Below, piece after piece: positions 34,784 through 43,716 of a stretch of 64,000 bases of DNA. Location of the stretch: assembly GCA_002296525.1 (NCBI GenBank), contig DBIA01000009.1, positions 13,382-77,381 on the forward strand, read 5' to 3'. Source of the stretch: Candidatus Neomicrothrix sp. UBA814 (GTDB taxonomy: Bacteria > Actinomycetota > Acidimicrobiia > Acidimicrobiales > Poriferisodalaceae). Every line of letters begins with the position of its first letter. Positions within the stretch are counted from its first letter, which is position 1. The notes under the pieces are model-generated. The model ran no database searches, had not been told where the DNA came from, and was given only the letters and a program-made list of their open reading frames with translations. Both the position numbers and the translations under genes were made by a program.

Positions 34784-35517
34784 ATTTTCTGGAGCTCTTA
34801 ATCGTTGCTTTAGCAGTGATTTTAGGATCGCTAATTAAGGGAACGACGGGGTTCGGCTTACCCCTTACCGCTGTGCCGGTCATTGCGTTTTTTGTAGGGG
34901 TTCAAGATGCAGTTGTGATCATGGCTGCGCCCACGGCGGTCAGCAACGCAATGCTGGTGCGAGAATACAGACGAGAATTGCGATTCGTTCAAGGCCTGCC
35001 TTCCTTCGTTGGACTAGGCGCAATCGGAGCAGTTGCTGGTGCCTGGCTCCTCCCTCGCATCAATGATCGCTTGCTGTTTCTGTTACTTGCTTTGCTGCTT
35101 TCCTCTTTTCTGGCATGGAGATTTTCATCTGCTAATCCCAGATGGTCGCCGCGAGTGCAAAAATTTGGTCGAATACCGGTAGCGCTTACGTGTGGGGTAT
35201 CGCAGGGAGCGACTGGCATTTCAGGACCACTCGTTGCTGCATGGTTTCAGGGCTTAGGTGTTTCACGCGAGCGTTTCGTGGCTTCAAATACTGTCATTTT
35301 CTTATTTACTGGGAGTGTCCAGCTACTAACCCTGAGTGCGACAGGCCAGTGGTCTAACCAGCGATTTTACGGGGCTGCACTAGCCGCTGTACTTGTGGTC
35401 GTGGTTCTTCCATTTGGTATCAGAATTGGTCGCTCTTTGGATGCTGCTCGCTTCGACCTAGCGGTGAGTGCGGTTATCGTTGCGTGCACAGTCAGTCTCA
35501 TGGTTCGAGCTTTCTAG
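34780..35517 (+). CDS. TauE/SafE family membrane permease
   Basis: This 245-residue protein has about eight hydrophobic segments and the family repeat: LGSLIKGTTGFGLPLTAVPV with APTAVSNAMLVREYR in the first half and LTCGVSQGATGISGPLVAAW in the second. The family exports organic anions such as sulfite or sulfoacetate. The GTG start overlaps the psuG stop (GTGA), implying translational coupling to a nucleotide-salvage gene, which is unusual. Its substrate is unknown. Confidence 0.85.
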   Translation: MNFLELLIVALAVILGSLIKGTTGFGLPLTAVPVIAFFVGVQDAVVIMAAPTAVSNAMLVREYRRELRFVQGLPSFVGLGAIGAVAGAWLLPRINDRLLFLLLALLLSSFLAWRFSSANPRWSPRVQKFGRIPVALTCGVSQGATGISGPLVAAWFQGLGVSRERFVASNTVIFLFTGSVQLLTLSATGQWSNQRFYGAALAAVLVVVVLPFGIRIGRSLDAARFDLAVSAVIVACTVSLMVRAF

Positions 35518-35525
35518 AACGCCTG

Positions 35526-35531
35526 TAACGT
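35526..35531 (+). promoter_or_regulatory. Candidate -10 box of menE (leaderless)
   Basis: TAACGT ends 7 nt before the second of two adjacent GTG codons (35536, 35539), favouring 35539 as the start. Confidence 0.35.
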
Positions 35532-35538
35532 CTCTGTG

Positions 35539-36636
35539 GTGAGTCGCCTCGTAGCTATATCTATGCCCGGTGGGCAACAGTATGTGGATGCCATTCAACG
35601 CGTTTGGGATGCGGGTGATGCTGTACTACCGGTAGATCAACGACTTCCAAAAGAAATGCAGAAGCAGTTGATCAAGGATATGGGCGCATCTGAAGTAGTT
35701 AATTCTTCAGGGTCATTCTCTCTTGAAGGGAAAGCTGTAGAGCCCGGTGACGCGTTAGTTGTGGCGACTAGTGGGAGCACCGGACAACCCAAAGGTGTCG
35801 TCTTGACTCACGAATCGTTGGCGGCGAATGCGGAAGCTACAAGCGATTTCCTCGAAGTTGACCCTGCTGTCGATAAGTGGCTGGCCTGCCTTCCTTTAAG
35901 CCATGTTGGCGGCTTTTCGGTTGTTGTTCGAGCTCTTCATTTAGGCGCGCCGTTAGAAGTTCACGATGGATTTAACGCTGACGCGGTAATGACTGCTGCT
36001 CAAGAAGGAACGACACTCGTTTCACTGGTTCCCACTGCTCTGCAACGAGTCGATAGTGCCTTGTTCCGTCGCGTATTGGTGGGTGGTTCATCTGTGCCGG
36101 AACAGCGACCGGAAAATGTCATCGCTACATACGGGATGACAGAAACCGGTAGCGGAATCGTTTACAACGGACACCCTCTCGAAGGTGTTGAGCTACGAAT
36201 AGTCAACGGTGAAGTGCACATACGGTGTCCGATGTTGTTTCGGTGTTACCGCAACGGAGATGATCCCTTTACTGCAGATGGCTGGTACCCAACTGGCGAT
36301 TCAGGGTCGCTTGATAGCTTCGGTGTGTTGACCGTGTTCGGGCGAATGGGTGAGATGATTATCACTGGTGGTGAAAATGTTTGGCCGGTCGCAGTTGAAC
36401 GAATTTTAGAAAAAGTGACTTCTGTTGCGGAGTGTGCCGTTGTGGGACGTCCGGACCCAGAGTGGGGGGAAAGCGTTACCGCGATCGTGGTTCCGGGTGA
36501 AGAAGTGCCTTCTTTGGAGATGCTTCGTGAGGTGGTGAAGGAATCGTTGCCGGCGTTCTGTGCGCCACATTCTGTTGAATATGTTGATCAGCTTCCGCGG
36601 ACAGCGCTTGGAAAAATTCAACGCCACCTGCTGTAG
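35539..36636 (+). CDS. menE: o-Succinylbenzoate-CoA ligase
   Basis: This 365-residue AMP-forming ligase is shortened at the N terminus as in actinobacterial MenE. It has the P-loop VVATSGSTGQPKGVVLTHES, LACLPLSHVGGFSVVVRAL, ATYGMTETGSG, the adenylate-binding YPTGDSGSLDS and the hinge GRMGEMIITGGENVWP, with catalytic Lys in PRTALGKIQRHLL. It activates o-succinylbenzoate for MenB. It is convergent with menC (22 nt between stops), so both halves of the men cluster meet here. Confidence 0.9.
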   Translation: MSRLVAISMPGGQQYVDAIQRVWDAGDAVLPVDQRLPKEMQKQLIKDMGASEVVNSSGSFSLEGKAVEPGDALVVATSGSTGQPKGVVLTHESLAANAEATSDFLEVDPAVDKWLACLPLSHVGGFSVVVRALHLGAPLEVHDGFNADAVMTAAQEGTTLVSLVPTALQRVDSALFRRVLVGGSSVPEQRPENVIATYGMTETGSGIVYNGHPLEGVELRIVNGEVHIRCPMLFRCYRNGDDPFTADGWYPTGDSGSLDSFGVLTVFGRMGEMIITGGENVWPVAVERILEKVTSVAECAVVGRPDPEWGESVTAIVVPGEEVPSLEMLREVVKESLPAFCAPHSVEYVDQLPRTALGKIQRHLL

Positions 36637-36657
36637 CCGAAACCGGCTGACTGGATT

Positions 36658-37605
36658 TCAAGGGCAGCGAAGAAACCCGTTGTTAGGTACGACATCGGCG
36701 GGGAACTTATCGATAAATAGGGATGCTGTTCCAAGGCCGTGAATCTCGTTCGGCGCTAACTCTATGGCTAGATCCCTCGCGGACCGGAGTGCTATGGGCC
36801 CGTCTAGAAATGATGAGATCAAGATGTCTATGTCGTTTGTTCTTGCCAGTTCGGCAACTTTTCGTGTGGCTGGCGGCCCTCCTATGACAGAAGGTTTGAG
36901 AACGAAGGTTTGTGCCGCGCCGTATTTAATTAGCTGATGCACTTGTGATTCATTTGTCAGTTGCTCGTCCGCTCCGATTTTGACGCCGGTCTCTTCGTTA
37001 ACTTTTTTCCAATCAAGAGGGTTAGCGGTTGGTTCCTCGACCAAGTCCACGTCGTCCGAATCTACGGCGCTTAGAACATAGAGAGCGTCCTCCAACGACC
37101 ATCCGCCGTTAGCGTCCAAACGAAGTGCTGCCTCTGACCCGACGAGCTTTATCGCACTTTGAATGCGGGCAATGTCAGTCTTTGTGTCGCTGGCCGCGAC
37201 CTTCACTTTGATAGCTAAATGACCCTGGTTCAACGCATGAGAAACTTCGGATTCGATTGATGAACTTTCCGATGATCCCACGAGTGCTTGGACCGCGATC
37301 TTTCCGCTTGTGGGAGCAATGGACGATCTAGCTTTCTCCAAGTTCTCGATTGCTGTGGCCGCGGCGCTGCGAGCAGCCGGAGCGTCTGGTAAACGGTTGG
37401 GGTTCTTAACCCAATTTTGTAGCGCCGTTAGTGATTCGCTGAAGGTCTCCAAACCGAAGCCGGGAAGTGGAGCTGCTTCTCCATGACCTTGGAAGCCGTC
37501 CTCGGCAGCTGTGACTTCGATGATTTTTCGGTGTGTAGTGCTCCCGTGTGCGGTAACTAACGGATGCCGTAACCGCAACTTTCGGGTTTCGAGAGCTACT
37601 AACAC
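36658..37605 (-). CDS. menC: o-Succinylbenzoate synthase
   Basis: This 315-residue enolase-superfamily enzyme dehydrates SHCHC to o-succinylbenzoate. The barrel carries the catalytic Lys pair (AIKVKVAAS, K-x-K), metal ligands Asp in LRLDANGGW, Glu in LVEEPTANP and Asp/Glu in IGADEQL, and the second base Lys in VLKPSVIGGP. The GTG start overlaps the end of menH by 7 nt. It is the last gene of merR-menF-menD-menH-menC. Confidence 0.92.
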   Translation of the reverse strand: MLVALETRKLRLRHPLVTAHGSTTHRKIIEVTAAEDGFQGHGEAAPLPGFGLETFSESLTALQNWVKNPNRLPDAPAARSAAATAIENLEKARSSIAPTSGKIAVQALVGSSESSSIESEVSHALNQGHLAIKVKVAASDTKTDIARIQSAIKLVGSEAALRLDANGGWSLEDALYVLSAVDSDDVDLVEEPTANPLDWKKVNEETGVKIGADEQLTNESQVHQLIKYGAAQTFVLKPSVIGGPPATRKVAELARTNDIDILISSFLDGPIALRSARDLAIELAPNEIHGLGTASLFIDKFPADVVPNNGFLRCP

Positions 37606-38402
37606 GCGAAATGCTCGATGATTGCTTGGGCCGTCGCTGCGGGCTGTTCAAGGTGGGCAGCGTGTCCAGAATCGGCAACGATGTGAATTGACGCGTTGGG
37701 AAGTGCAGTCGACATGTCTTGGGCAATTTGCAAGAACTTGTGATCTTTGTTCCCGACCAATAAGAGGGTTGGGATCTTTAGATTACGAAGAGCTCCGTGA
37801 AGCGGATTCATGCTGCCGGTGCCGCCTGCTCTAAGGCTGTTTGCTAGCCCAAGCGGATGATTTGTTTTACGTTCCGAGATTGATTCCTGCCATTGAGTCG
37901 CTGTCAGTTTGTTTCGCAAACTTTCCCACATGGGCAAATCGACCCAAGACTCGATAAATGCTTTGACTCCAAGGTGAGAAATAGATGCGGCCAAGTCATT
38001 GTCGGCATTTTTCCGGGAAAGGCGGTCACTGTCATTCTCTATGCCAGGCGAAACTCCGATTAACGCCAAGGAGCGGACCTTCTCTGGGTGGTTTACTGCG
38101 AAGTTCAACGCGATACGACCGCCCATTGAGTATCCGACAATCGATGCTGGTGTCGCGTCGAGGTAGTCGAGTAGCGATGACAGTTGTTGAGAGACAGCAT
38201 CGAGATGGTACGCGCTGCGAGAAGCAGGAGATTCGCTGCGACCATGACCAATAAGGTCGGGGATGATTTTTCTGCCCGGTAAACGATCGGAAAGCGGTTT
38301 CATGGCTAAGGCGGATCCTGTGAATCCGTGAATAATCAAGACCGGTTCGCCTGAGCCCGCTACGTCTACTTCTAGAGCGGTGCCGTTGCAGATTATGTTC
38401 AT
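37599..38402 (-). CDS. menH: SHCHC synthase, alpha/beta hydrolase
   Basis: This 267-residue alpha/beta hydrolase has the oxyanion strand VLIIHGFTGSALAM, DLIGHGRSES, the nucleophile elbow IVGYSMGGRIAL, the acid in LLVGNKDHKF and the His in DSGHAAHLEQP. The catalytic triad is complete. In the menaquinone pathway MenH eliminates pyruvate from SEPHCHC. Its ATG overlaps the menD stop (ATGA) and its end overlaps menC. Confidence 0.88.
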   Translation of the reverse strand: MNIICNGTALEVDVAGSGEPVLIIHGFTGSALAMKPLSDRLPGRKIIPDLIGHGRSESPASRSAYHLDAVSQQLSSLLDYLDATPASIVGYSMGGRIALNFAVNHPEKVRSLALIGVSPGIENDSDRLSRKNADNDLAASISHLGVKAFIESWVDLPMWESLRNKLTATQWQESISERKTNHPLGLANSLRAGGTGSMNPLHGALRNLKIPTLLLVGNKDHKFLQIAQDMSTALPNASIHIVADSGHAAHLEQPAATAQAIIEHFAC

Positions 38403-40102
38403 AACAACTCTATGGAGTCTGTGACTGCGCGAGCGATCCGTCGGTGTTGATCGACATCAAGAGCTGAGTCAATCGGGATCCTGAGCACTTGAATGCCTTG
38501 CGGTTCACCAATTAAGCCTGCGAATGTAGCGGCATCGGAGACTTCTTGATACCTGATGCCTAATGCGTCAACGATCTCAGCGATAGGTAAATGCTGAGGG
38601 GTTGTGAATAGTTGGTCGAATACTGCCTGCTCCGTTACCTGAGCTATGGGCAGGTGACTGAAGATTCCTCCACCTTGGTCGTCCAAGACCACTACGGTCA
38701 GGGTGATGTCGAGACTCCTGGCGGCGATTAGCCCGCCAATGTCGTGTTGAAAGGCCAGATCCCCAATTAAGAGGGTGGTTGGCTGACCGCTTGCTGCTGC
38801 ACCTGCAGCGCTGGAGATCACTCCGTCGATACCGCTTGCTCCCCGATTTCCTATTACACGGAGGGAGCTGGAGTGGGGATTCATAAAACTGTCGATATCT
38901 CTTACAGGCATGGAGTTCGACACGTAAAGCAAATGGTCTGGGGGGAGATGACGGCCAAGGTCGCGAGCGACAGCGGCTTGCAAAAGCGGTTCAGTGTCAA
39001 GAATTTCGTTGATGGCCGCGGATGCTTGACTATTCGCAGAACGCCACGCCGTTTCCCACTGAGTATCACGCATGGCTGGGTTGATGATTTCTGCTATTGC
39101 GTTAAGTGCTTCATTACCAACGTTCAAGATCTCTGAAGTTGTGAAACTGGGATCTGCCCAACTGTTAGATGGGTCGAACATAATCATGGGGCAGCGATGG
39201 TGTTCCAACCATTTCTTCAAAGCTTTGCAAGTGGGTGGTCCGCCTAATCGGATCACAATTTCGGGAGCTACCCGCGTGGACCATGAACTGCGAAGTAAAT
39301 GGTCGTGATGTTCTAGAACAGCGACGTCATTGAAATTGACACGCAGTTGTGACAGTGGCTCCGCCAAAAGCGGATATCCAGTTTTTGTGCAGAAATTCTC
39401 GACGGCCTGCCGCCATTGAGATCCTTGAACCATGGGGCCCGCAATGACTACTCCCCGAGGTGATTGTTCAAGGAGTTGTGCGAGATCTCGGATTTTGTTG
39501 GAGCTAAGCGTAGTCTCGGCCATCTCGAGCTGAATGGGGTCAGAAGGTTGGCCAAGATCGGCGTCTTCGATTGGTTCAAGTGGCTCGCGGAATGGCCAGT
39601 CGAGGTGAACAGGCCCCGGTCGTGGCCCCATAGAAGACTGGAAAGCGCGAGCGGCAGCAAATTGGAACCAATGTGTATCCAGTTCGTTGGCGATCGGAAG
39701 TTCAGCGAACCAGCGAACATTGCTGCCGTAGATGTTTGTTTGGTCAATCGTTTGACCGGCGCCCCAACCTCTTAATTCTGGTGGCCGGTTCGCTGTTAGA
39801 ACAATGAGCGGAGTTTCAGACCAGTTTGCCTCAACTACCGCCGGAAGGTAGTTGGCGGCAGCAGTCCCCGACGTGCAAATCAAAGCGACTGGTTTTTGTG
39901 TCTGCTTTGCCAGACCTAACGCAAAAAACGCAGCCGAGCGTTCATCTAATTGAACCCAGGTGTTGATGTTTGCTGTCTGCGCGAATGTGAGTGTTAGAGG
40001 TGTCGATCTAGAACCAGGTGAGATAACAACGTGGTCGACGCCCTGGCCGGATAGTTCGTTCGCAAAGGTTGCGCATGCGCTGTATACGGGGTCTCTCGTC
40101 AT
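38399..40102 (-). CDS. menD: SEPHCHC synthase (ThDP-dependent)
   Basis: This 567-residue ThDP enzyme adds decarboxylated 2-oxoglutarate to isochorismate. Marks are VDHVVISPGSRSTPLTLTF, the ThDP-activating Glu in WVQLDERSAAFFALGLAKQ, LICTSGTAAANYLPAVVEA and TANRPPELRGWGAGQTIDQ. The C-terminal ThDP/Mg domain has GNRGASGIDGVISSAAGAA and LLIGDLAFQHD. All substrate and cofactor domains are present. It starts 5 nt after menF. Confidence 0.95.
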   Translation of the reverse strand: MTRDPVYSACATFANELSGQGVDHVVISPGSRSTPLTLTFAQTANINTWVQLDERSAAFFALGLAKQTQKPVALICTSGTAAANYLPAVVEANWSETPLIVLTANRPPELRGWGAGQTIDQTNIYGSNVRWFAELPIANELDTHWFQFAAARAFQSSMGPRPGPVHLDWPFREPLEPIEDADLGQPSDPIQLEMAETTLSSNKIRDLAQLLEQSPRGVVIAGPMVQGSQWRQAVENFCTKTGYPLLAEPLSQLRVNFNDVAVLEHHDHLLRSSWSTRVAPEIVIRLGGPPTCKALKKWLEHHRCPMIMFDPSNSWADPSFTTSEILNVGNEALNAIAEIINPAMRDTQWETAWRSANSQASAAINEILDTEPLLQAAVARDLGRHLPPDHLLYVSNSMPVRDIDSFMNPHSSSLRVIGNRGASGIDGVISSAAGAAASGQPTTLLIGDLAFQHDIGGLIAARSLDITLTVVVLDDQGGGIFSHLPIAQVTEQAVFDQLFTTPQHLPIAEIVDALGIRYQEVSDAATFAGLIGEPQGIQVLRIPIDSALDVDQHRRIARAVTDSIELL

Positions 40103-40107
40103 GGTGG

Positions 40108-41388
40108 TTACGGCGTCAGATCGAGAGCCCCCAAAAGAGCTTCGAATTTGGTGGCCGTCTCGGCTAATTCGTGTTCTGGTTCTGCTCCGTCGACGATGCC
40201 TCCGCCGGCAAACAAAGTCAGAGCTTTGCTGGTCAGAAGTGCGGAACGTAGAGCGACTCTGAACTCGCCATCACCATTTGGGGTCATCCAACCCACAGGT
40301 GCTGCATACCAGCCCCTATCCATGGTTTCATTCTCATCAATCCAATCTTGAGCGGTTTGCCTTGGTAACCCGGCGACGGCGGGGGTTGGGTGCAGCGCTC
40401 TAACGAGATCCAGAATGTCTTTGTCGTCCGGCACCAGCCCCGAGATTGGGGTGTGGAGATGTTGAATGCGGCGAAGTTTCATAACTCCAGCCGGCGATAG
40501 TGAATCTAAGCGGACTCCCGCAGTAGTTAATGATTCTTTTATGTCTTTGACAACAATGTCATGTTCGTGGCGTTCTTTGGGGCTGGCGAGCAATTCGGCG
40601 CGTAGACGAGCGTCAGCTCCTGGATGTTCGTGGCGTGGTCGTGAACCCGCTAAAGCTGCGGTCTGGACTTGATTCCCGTTCATTTTGATCAGTGTCTCGG
40701 GGCTGCTTCCAAGAAACACTTGATCACCACGAGCTATGGCGAAAGTCGCGCAAGATGGGTGTCGAACTTTGAGTCTTTCGAGTAGCGCTGCGGAGTTCAG
40801 ATTTGCGGGAAGTGACAGCGATCTTGCCGTGACCACTTTGTCCATATTGCCGTTATGAATCTCTTCCAAGGCACGAGCCACGAGCTTTAAATATGCCTTG
40901 TCGTTTCTGTGGTCGACGCTCGACACGTGACCTAGATGTTGTTCGAGTGAAGGACTCAAGTCGGGCAGTTCAGCGTTGTCGACGTGGGTAATCCATGTCG
41001 AACCGTGACATCGCACAACAAAAATTTCGGGTAGTACTAACTCGCCTCCACCAAAAACTTTCCAGTCGGGATGTCGTTCAATTTCTCGGTCGCTGAACGA
41101 AAATCCGCCGACAAGAATTCCCGCAGACAAGTCGGGACCGGGTTCACCCACTACGTCAAACTGAAGGTCTCTTAGTCCTTCGCGAACTGAATCGAATCGA
41201 GTTCGACGTTCTTGAGTTCCAAAATGTAGAGCACTACCCAGTGCGATGAATTCAATTCCTTCGTCAGGGATAGCCCAATACGACTTTTGGTAATGAGGTG
41301 ATTGTTCCCATAGCGCTAAGAAGTCGACAGGTTGGTCGACTTGTTTTCTCACCAGCGTGAGATTGCGGGAATTAGTCAACGTCTTCAT
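40108..41388 (-). CDS. menF: Isochorismate synthase
   Basis: This 426-residue chorismate-utilising enzyme opens the menaquinone branch by converting chorismate to isochorismate. Marks are KVVTARSLSLPANLNSAALL, FAIARGDQVFLGSSPETLIK, AALAGSRPRHEHPGADA, the metal-binding KERHEHDIVVKDIKE region and HLHTPISGLVPDD followed by LHPTPAVAGLPRQ and FAGGGIVDGAEPEHEL. The ATG overlaps the end of the merR-type gene (ATGA), so expression is coupled to that regulator. Confidence 0.94.
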   Translation of the reverse strand: MKTLTNSRNLTLVRKQVDQPVDFLALWEQSPHYQKSYWAIPDEGIEFIALGSALHFGTQERRTRFDSVREGLRDLQFDVVGEPGPDLSAGILVGGFSFSDREIERHPDWKVFGGGELVLPEIFVVRCHGSTWITHVDNAELPDLSPSLEQHLGHVSSVDHRNDKAYLKLVARALEEIHNGNMDKVVTARSLSLPANLNSAALLERLKVRHPSCATFAIARGDQVFLGSSPETLIKMNGNQVQTAALAGSRPRHEHPGADARLRAELLASPKERHEHDIVVKDIKESLTTAGVRLDSLSPAGVMKLRRIQHLHTPISGLVPDDKDILDLVRALHPTPAVAGLPRQTAQDWIDENETMDRGWYAAPVGWMTPNGDGEFRVALRSALLTSKALTLFAGGGIVDGAEPEHELAETATKFEALLGALDLTP

Positions 41389-42032
41389 AGTGGTTTCGTT
41401 TCGTCAAGCAAATGACGGCTTACGTGTTCGATGAGCGTTTGACGAAAATGCTGGGCAACTAGTTCAGTTACGAGAGGCACGATGGTTTCGACGGTTTCGG
41501 TTTGCGAAGAGTCACTTTTCTCAGTTAGGTGTTGGGCAAACAGCGCAACTGCGTCTTCAGCGACGCTTTCTACATGTTGCGCATGTCGAACCGCTAGCTG
41601 TACTAATTCGTCGAAAGGCAAGCCTGAATTAAGTAGACCGACCCCCGCCTTTAGCATTGAAAGAGTGTCGAGGTCGAACCGGTCAGCGTCTGTGGTGAGA
41701 GGCCGAATGAGTCCTGCTTCGATTGCCATCTGAACGATTTCGTCACCGAGGCCAGACTGATTCACTAGTTCATCGAAAGACAGCGATTCAGAGACTTCGT
41801 TGAGCGAAGACAGAAGTGGATGAGGTGAGGCATCTGAGAGGCGTTGTATTTGCGCCAAACTGAATCCCTCGTCAGATAGTTGCCTGATCTCGATGAGCCT
41901 TGACGCGTGGGAGTCGTCGTATCGGGCTACTCTGCCTTCCCGCGTCGGGGGGTGAAGAATCCCAATTTTTTGATAGTAACGAATGGTGTCGACGCTGAGA
42001 TGGGAGTCGCCGGCTAACTGTTCAACACGCAC
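41385..42032 (-). CDS. MerR family transcriptional regulator
   Basis: This 215-residue regulator has an N-terminal MerR winged helix-turn-helix (LSVDTIRYYQKIGILHPP, then RYDDSHASRLIEIRQLSDEG) and a C-terminal helical region (residues about 90-215). That region begins with a second helix set, DELVNQSGLGDEIVQMAIE, and lacks an evident Cys metal site, so the effector is unknown. It is the first gene of the operon with menFDHC and overlaps menF by 4 nt. The GTG start lies 6 nt after TAAACT, and repeated AAGAGT/ACTCTT half-sites upstream are a likely autoregulatory operator. Confidence 0.85.
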   Translation of the reverse strand: MRVEQLAGDSHLSVDTIRYYQKIGILHPPTREGRVARYDDSHASRLIEIRQLSDEGFSLAQIQRLSDASPHPLLSSLNEVSESLSFDELVNQSGLGDEIVQMAIEAGLIRPLTTDADRFDLDTLSMLKAGVGLLNSGLPFDELVQLAVRHAQHVESVAEDAVALFAQHLTEKSDSSQTETVETIVPLVTELVAQHFRQTLIEHVSRHLLDETKPL

Positions 42033-42074
42033 ACTCTCAGTTTAAGAGTAAATACTCCAAGAGTCTCAACTCTT
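42033..42074 (-). promoter_or_regulatory. Candidate promoter/operator of merR-men operon
   Basis: On the minus strand AAGAGT-4 nt-ACTCTT (42074-42059) is an inverted repeat, followed by a second ACTCTT (42049-42044) and AGAGT (42037-42033). TAAACT (42044-42039) is a TANNNT -10 box 6 nt before the GTG, and TTGAGA (42069-42064) could be a -35. The repeats overlap the promoter, as expected for MerR autoregulation. Confidence 0.45.
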
Positions 42075-42096
42075 AGTGTTTATCGTTGCAGGTGCG

Positions 42097-43632
42097 TTAG
42101 TTGATTTGCTTCTCCATGTCTTCCCAATACGGAGCGCGAAGCTTGAACTTTTGGAGCTTGCCGGTCGCAGTGCGAGCGAGTTCGTCCCTGATCTCAACCG
42201 AAGTTGGGCATTTGTAGTGGGCCATCTTTTCGCGGCAATAGTCAATGAGATCCTGCTCTGATGCAGCTTCGCCCTCGGCCAAGACGACAAGAGCTTTCAC
42301 GGTCTCGCCCCATTTCTCATGAGGCACTCCAATGACAGCTACCTCGGCTATTGCTGGGTGACTGAAGAGCACATCTTCGACTTCGATGGAAGACACATTC
42401 TCTCCGCCCGAAATGATCACGTCCTTCTTGCGATCAGAAATAGTTACGTGATGCTCTTCATCCATGGTGCCGCCGTCTCCGGTGTGGAACCAGCCATCGA
42501 CGATTGCCTCGGATGTTGCTTCCGGCTGCTCCCAATAGCCCTCAAGCACAACGTTGGAGCGAGCCAAAATTTCGCCTTGGTTATCAACTTCGATCTTCAC
42601 CCCGATAGCGGGGGCGCCGGCGCGACTCAGCTTGCGAGCCTTTTCTTCAGAGTCAAAATCATCCCATTCTGAGCGGCAGCGGTTCATGGTCAGCAGAGGA
42701 GAAGTTTCGGTTAGGCCGTAAATCTGAATGAATTCCCATCCCAACTCTTCTTCCATACGGGCGATTGTCCGGGTTGGAGGAGGAGCTCCTGCGACGACCA
42801 TTCTGACTCGACCGCGGCCGGGAATTTCACCTTCCCAGTCTTGTGCAGCCTCCAAAACAGCTGCGACGACTGCTGGGGCTCCGCACATGTAGGTGATGTC
42901 ATGTTCTTCGATGCGTTTCAGAATTTCGTCGCCGCGTACCTCGCGCAACACGACATGCTTTCCTCCCATACCTGTGACGGCGTACGGCATACCCCAACCG
43001 TTGCAGTGGAACATAGGCAAGGTGTGAAGATAATTGTCCCTGTCACTTACACCAGCGTGCCATCCGAAGGTCGTGGCGTTGACCCATAAGGCGCGGTGCG
43101 TCTGTTGCACTCCTTTTGGTCGGGCGGTGGTACCGGAGGTGTAGTTGATCGTCGCCGTCACGTCTTCGTCCGGTGTCCACAGCTGCGGATCGCCGCCTGG
43201 CAAATACATCTGGTCGTCGCTGTCGGTACCCATCACCACGAAGTGGTCCACGTCAATGTCCTTGCAGGTGTCCTCCATTGAAGGATCAACCAGCAGCATT
43301 GATGCTCCGCAGTGGTCGACTATGTAAGAAATCTCATCATGGCTTAACCGAAAGTTGATTGGAACAAAGATTCGGCCGTACCCGGAGACACCCCAAAACG
43401 ACGTCATTAATCGCCCGGAGTTCTGTGAAACCATAGCGACGCGCTCGCCGGTGCCAATACCCAGCTCGTCTAGCTTTGCAGCCTGCTCGCGGACTTTGAC
43501 CCCGAAATCCCGCCAAGTTAACTCTCCTAAGCCACCTCCGGGCATATCGGGCTCATCGACGAGCGCGATGCGATCTGCATAAACGTTCTCGGCTCGATAC
43601 AAAAAATCGGAGATAGTGAGAGGAACCTTCAT
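42097..43632 (-). CDS. AMP-binding acyl-CoA synthetase
   Basis: This 511-residue member of the ANL superfamily has TINYTSGTTARPKGVQQTHR, HTLPMFHCNGWGMPYAVT, IQIYGLTETSPLL, GWFHTGDGGTMDEE, KKDVIISGGENVSSIEVEDV and catalytic Lys in ARTATGKLQKFKLR. The pattern resembles medium/long-chain fatty acyl-CoA ligases. It would activate a carboxylic acid with ATP and CoA in the cytoplasm; chain length is unknown. The ATG has AAGGA 8 nt upstream. It is divergent from the exonuclease gene. Confidence 0.9.
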   Translation of the reverse strand: MKVPLTISDFLYRAENVYADRIALVDEPDMPGGGLGELTWRDFGVKVREQAAKLDELGIGTGERVAMVSQNSGRLMTSFWGVSGYGRIFVPINFRLSHDEISYIVDHCGASMLLVDPSMEDTCKDIDVDHFVVMGTDSDDQMYLPGGDPQLWTPDEDVTATINYTSGTTARPKGVQQTHRALWVNATTFGWHAGVSDRDNYLHTLPMFHCNGWGMPYAVTGMGGKHVVLREVRGDEILKRIEEHDITYMCGAPAVVAAVLEAAQDWEGEIPGRGRVRMVVAGAPPPTRTIARMEEELGWEFIQIYGLTETSPLLTMNRCRSEWDDFDSEEKARKLSRAGAPAIGVKIEVDNQGEILARSNVVLEGYWEQPEATSEAIVDGWFHTGDGGTMDEEHHVTISDRKKDVIISGGENVSSIEVEDVLFSHPAIAEVAVIGVPHEKWGETVKALVVLAEGEAASEQDLIDYCREKMAHYKCPTSVEIRDELARTATGKLQKFKLRAPYWEDMEKQIN

Positions 43633-43716
43633 GATGTATTTCCTTGTTTAACTGATCGACGTTGGAGCTAACAGTAGACCGCTAAGGTCCATGGAAGTCC
43701 AATGAGATGACCCAAA

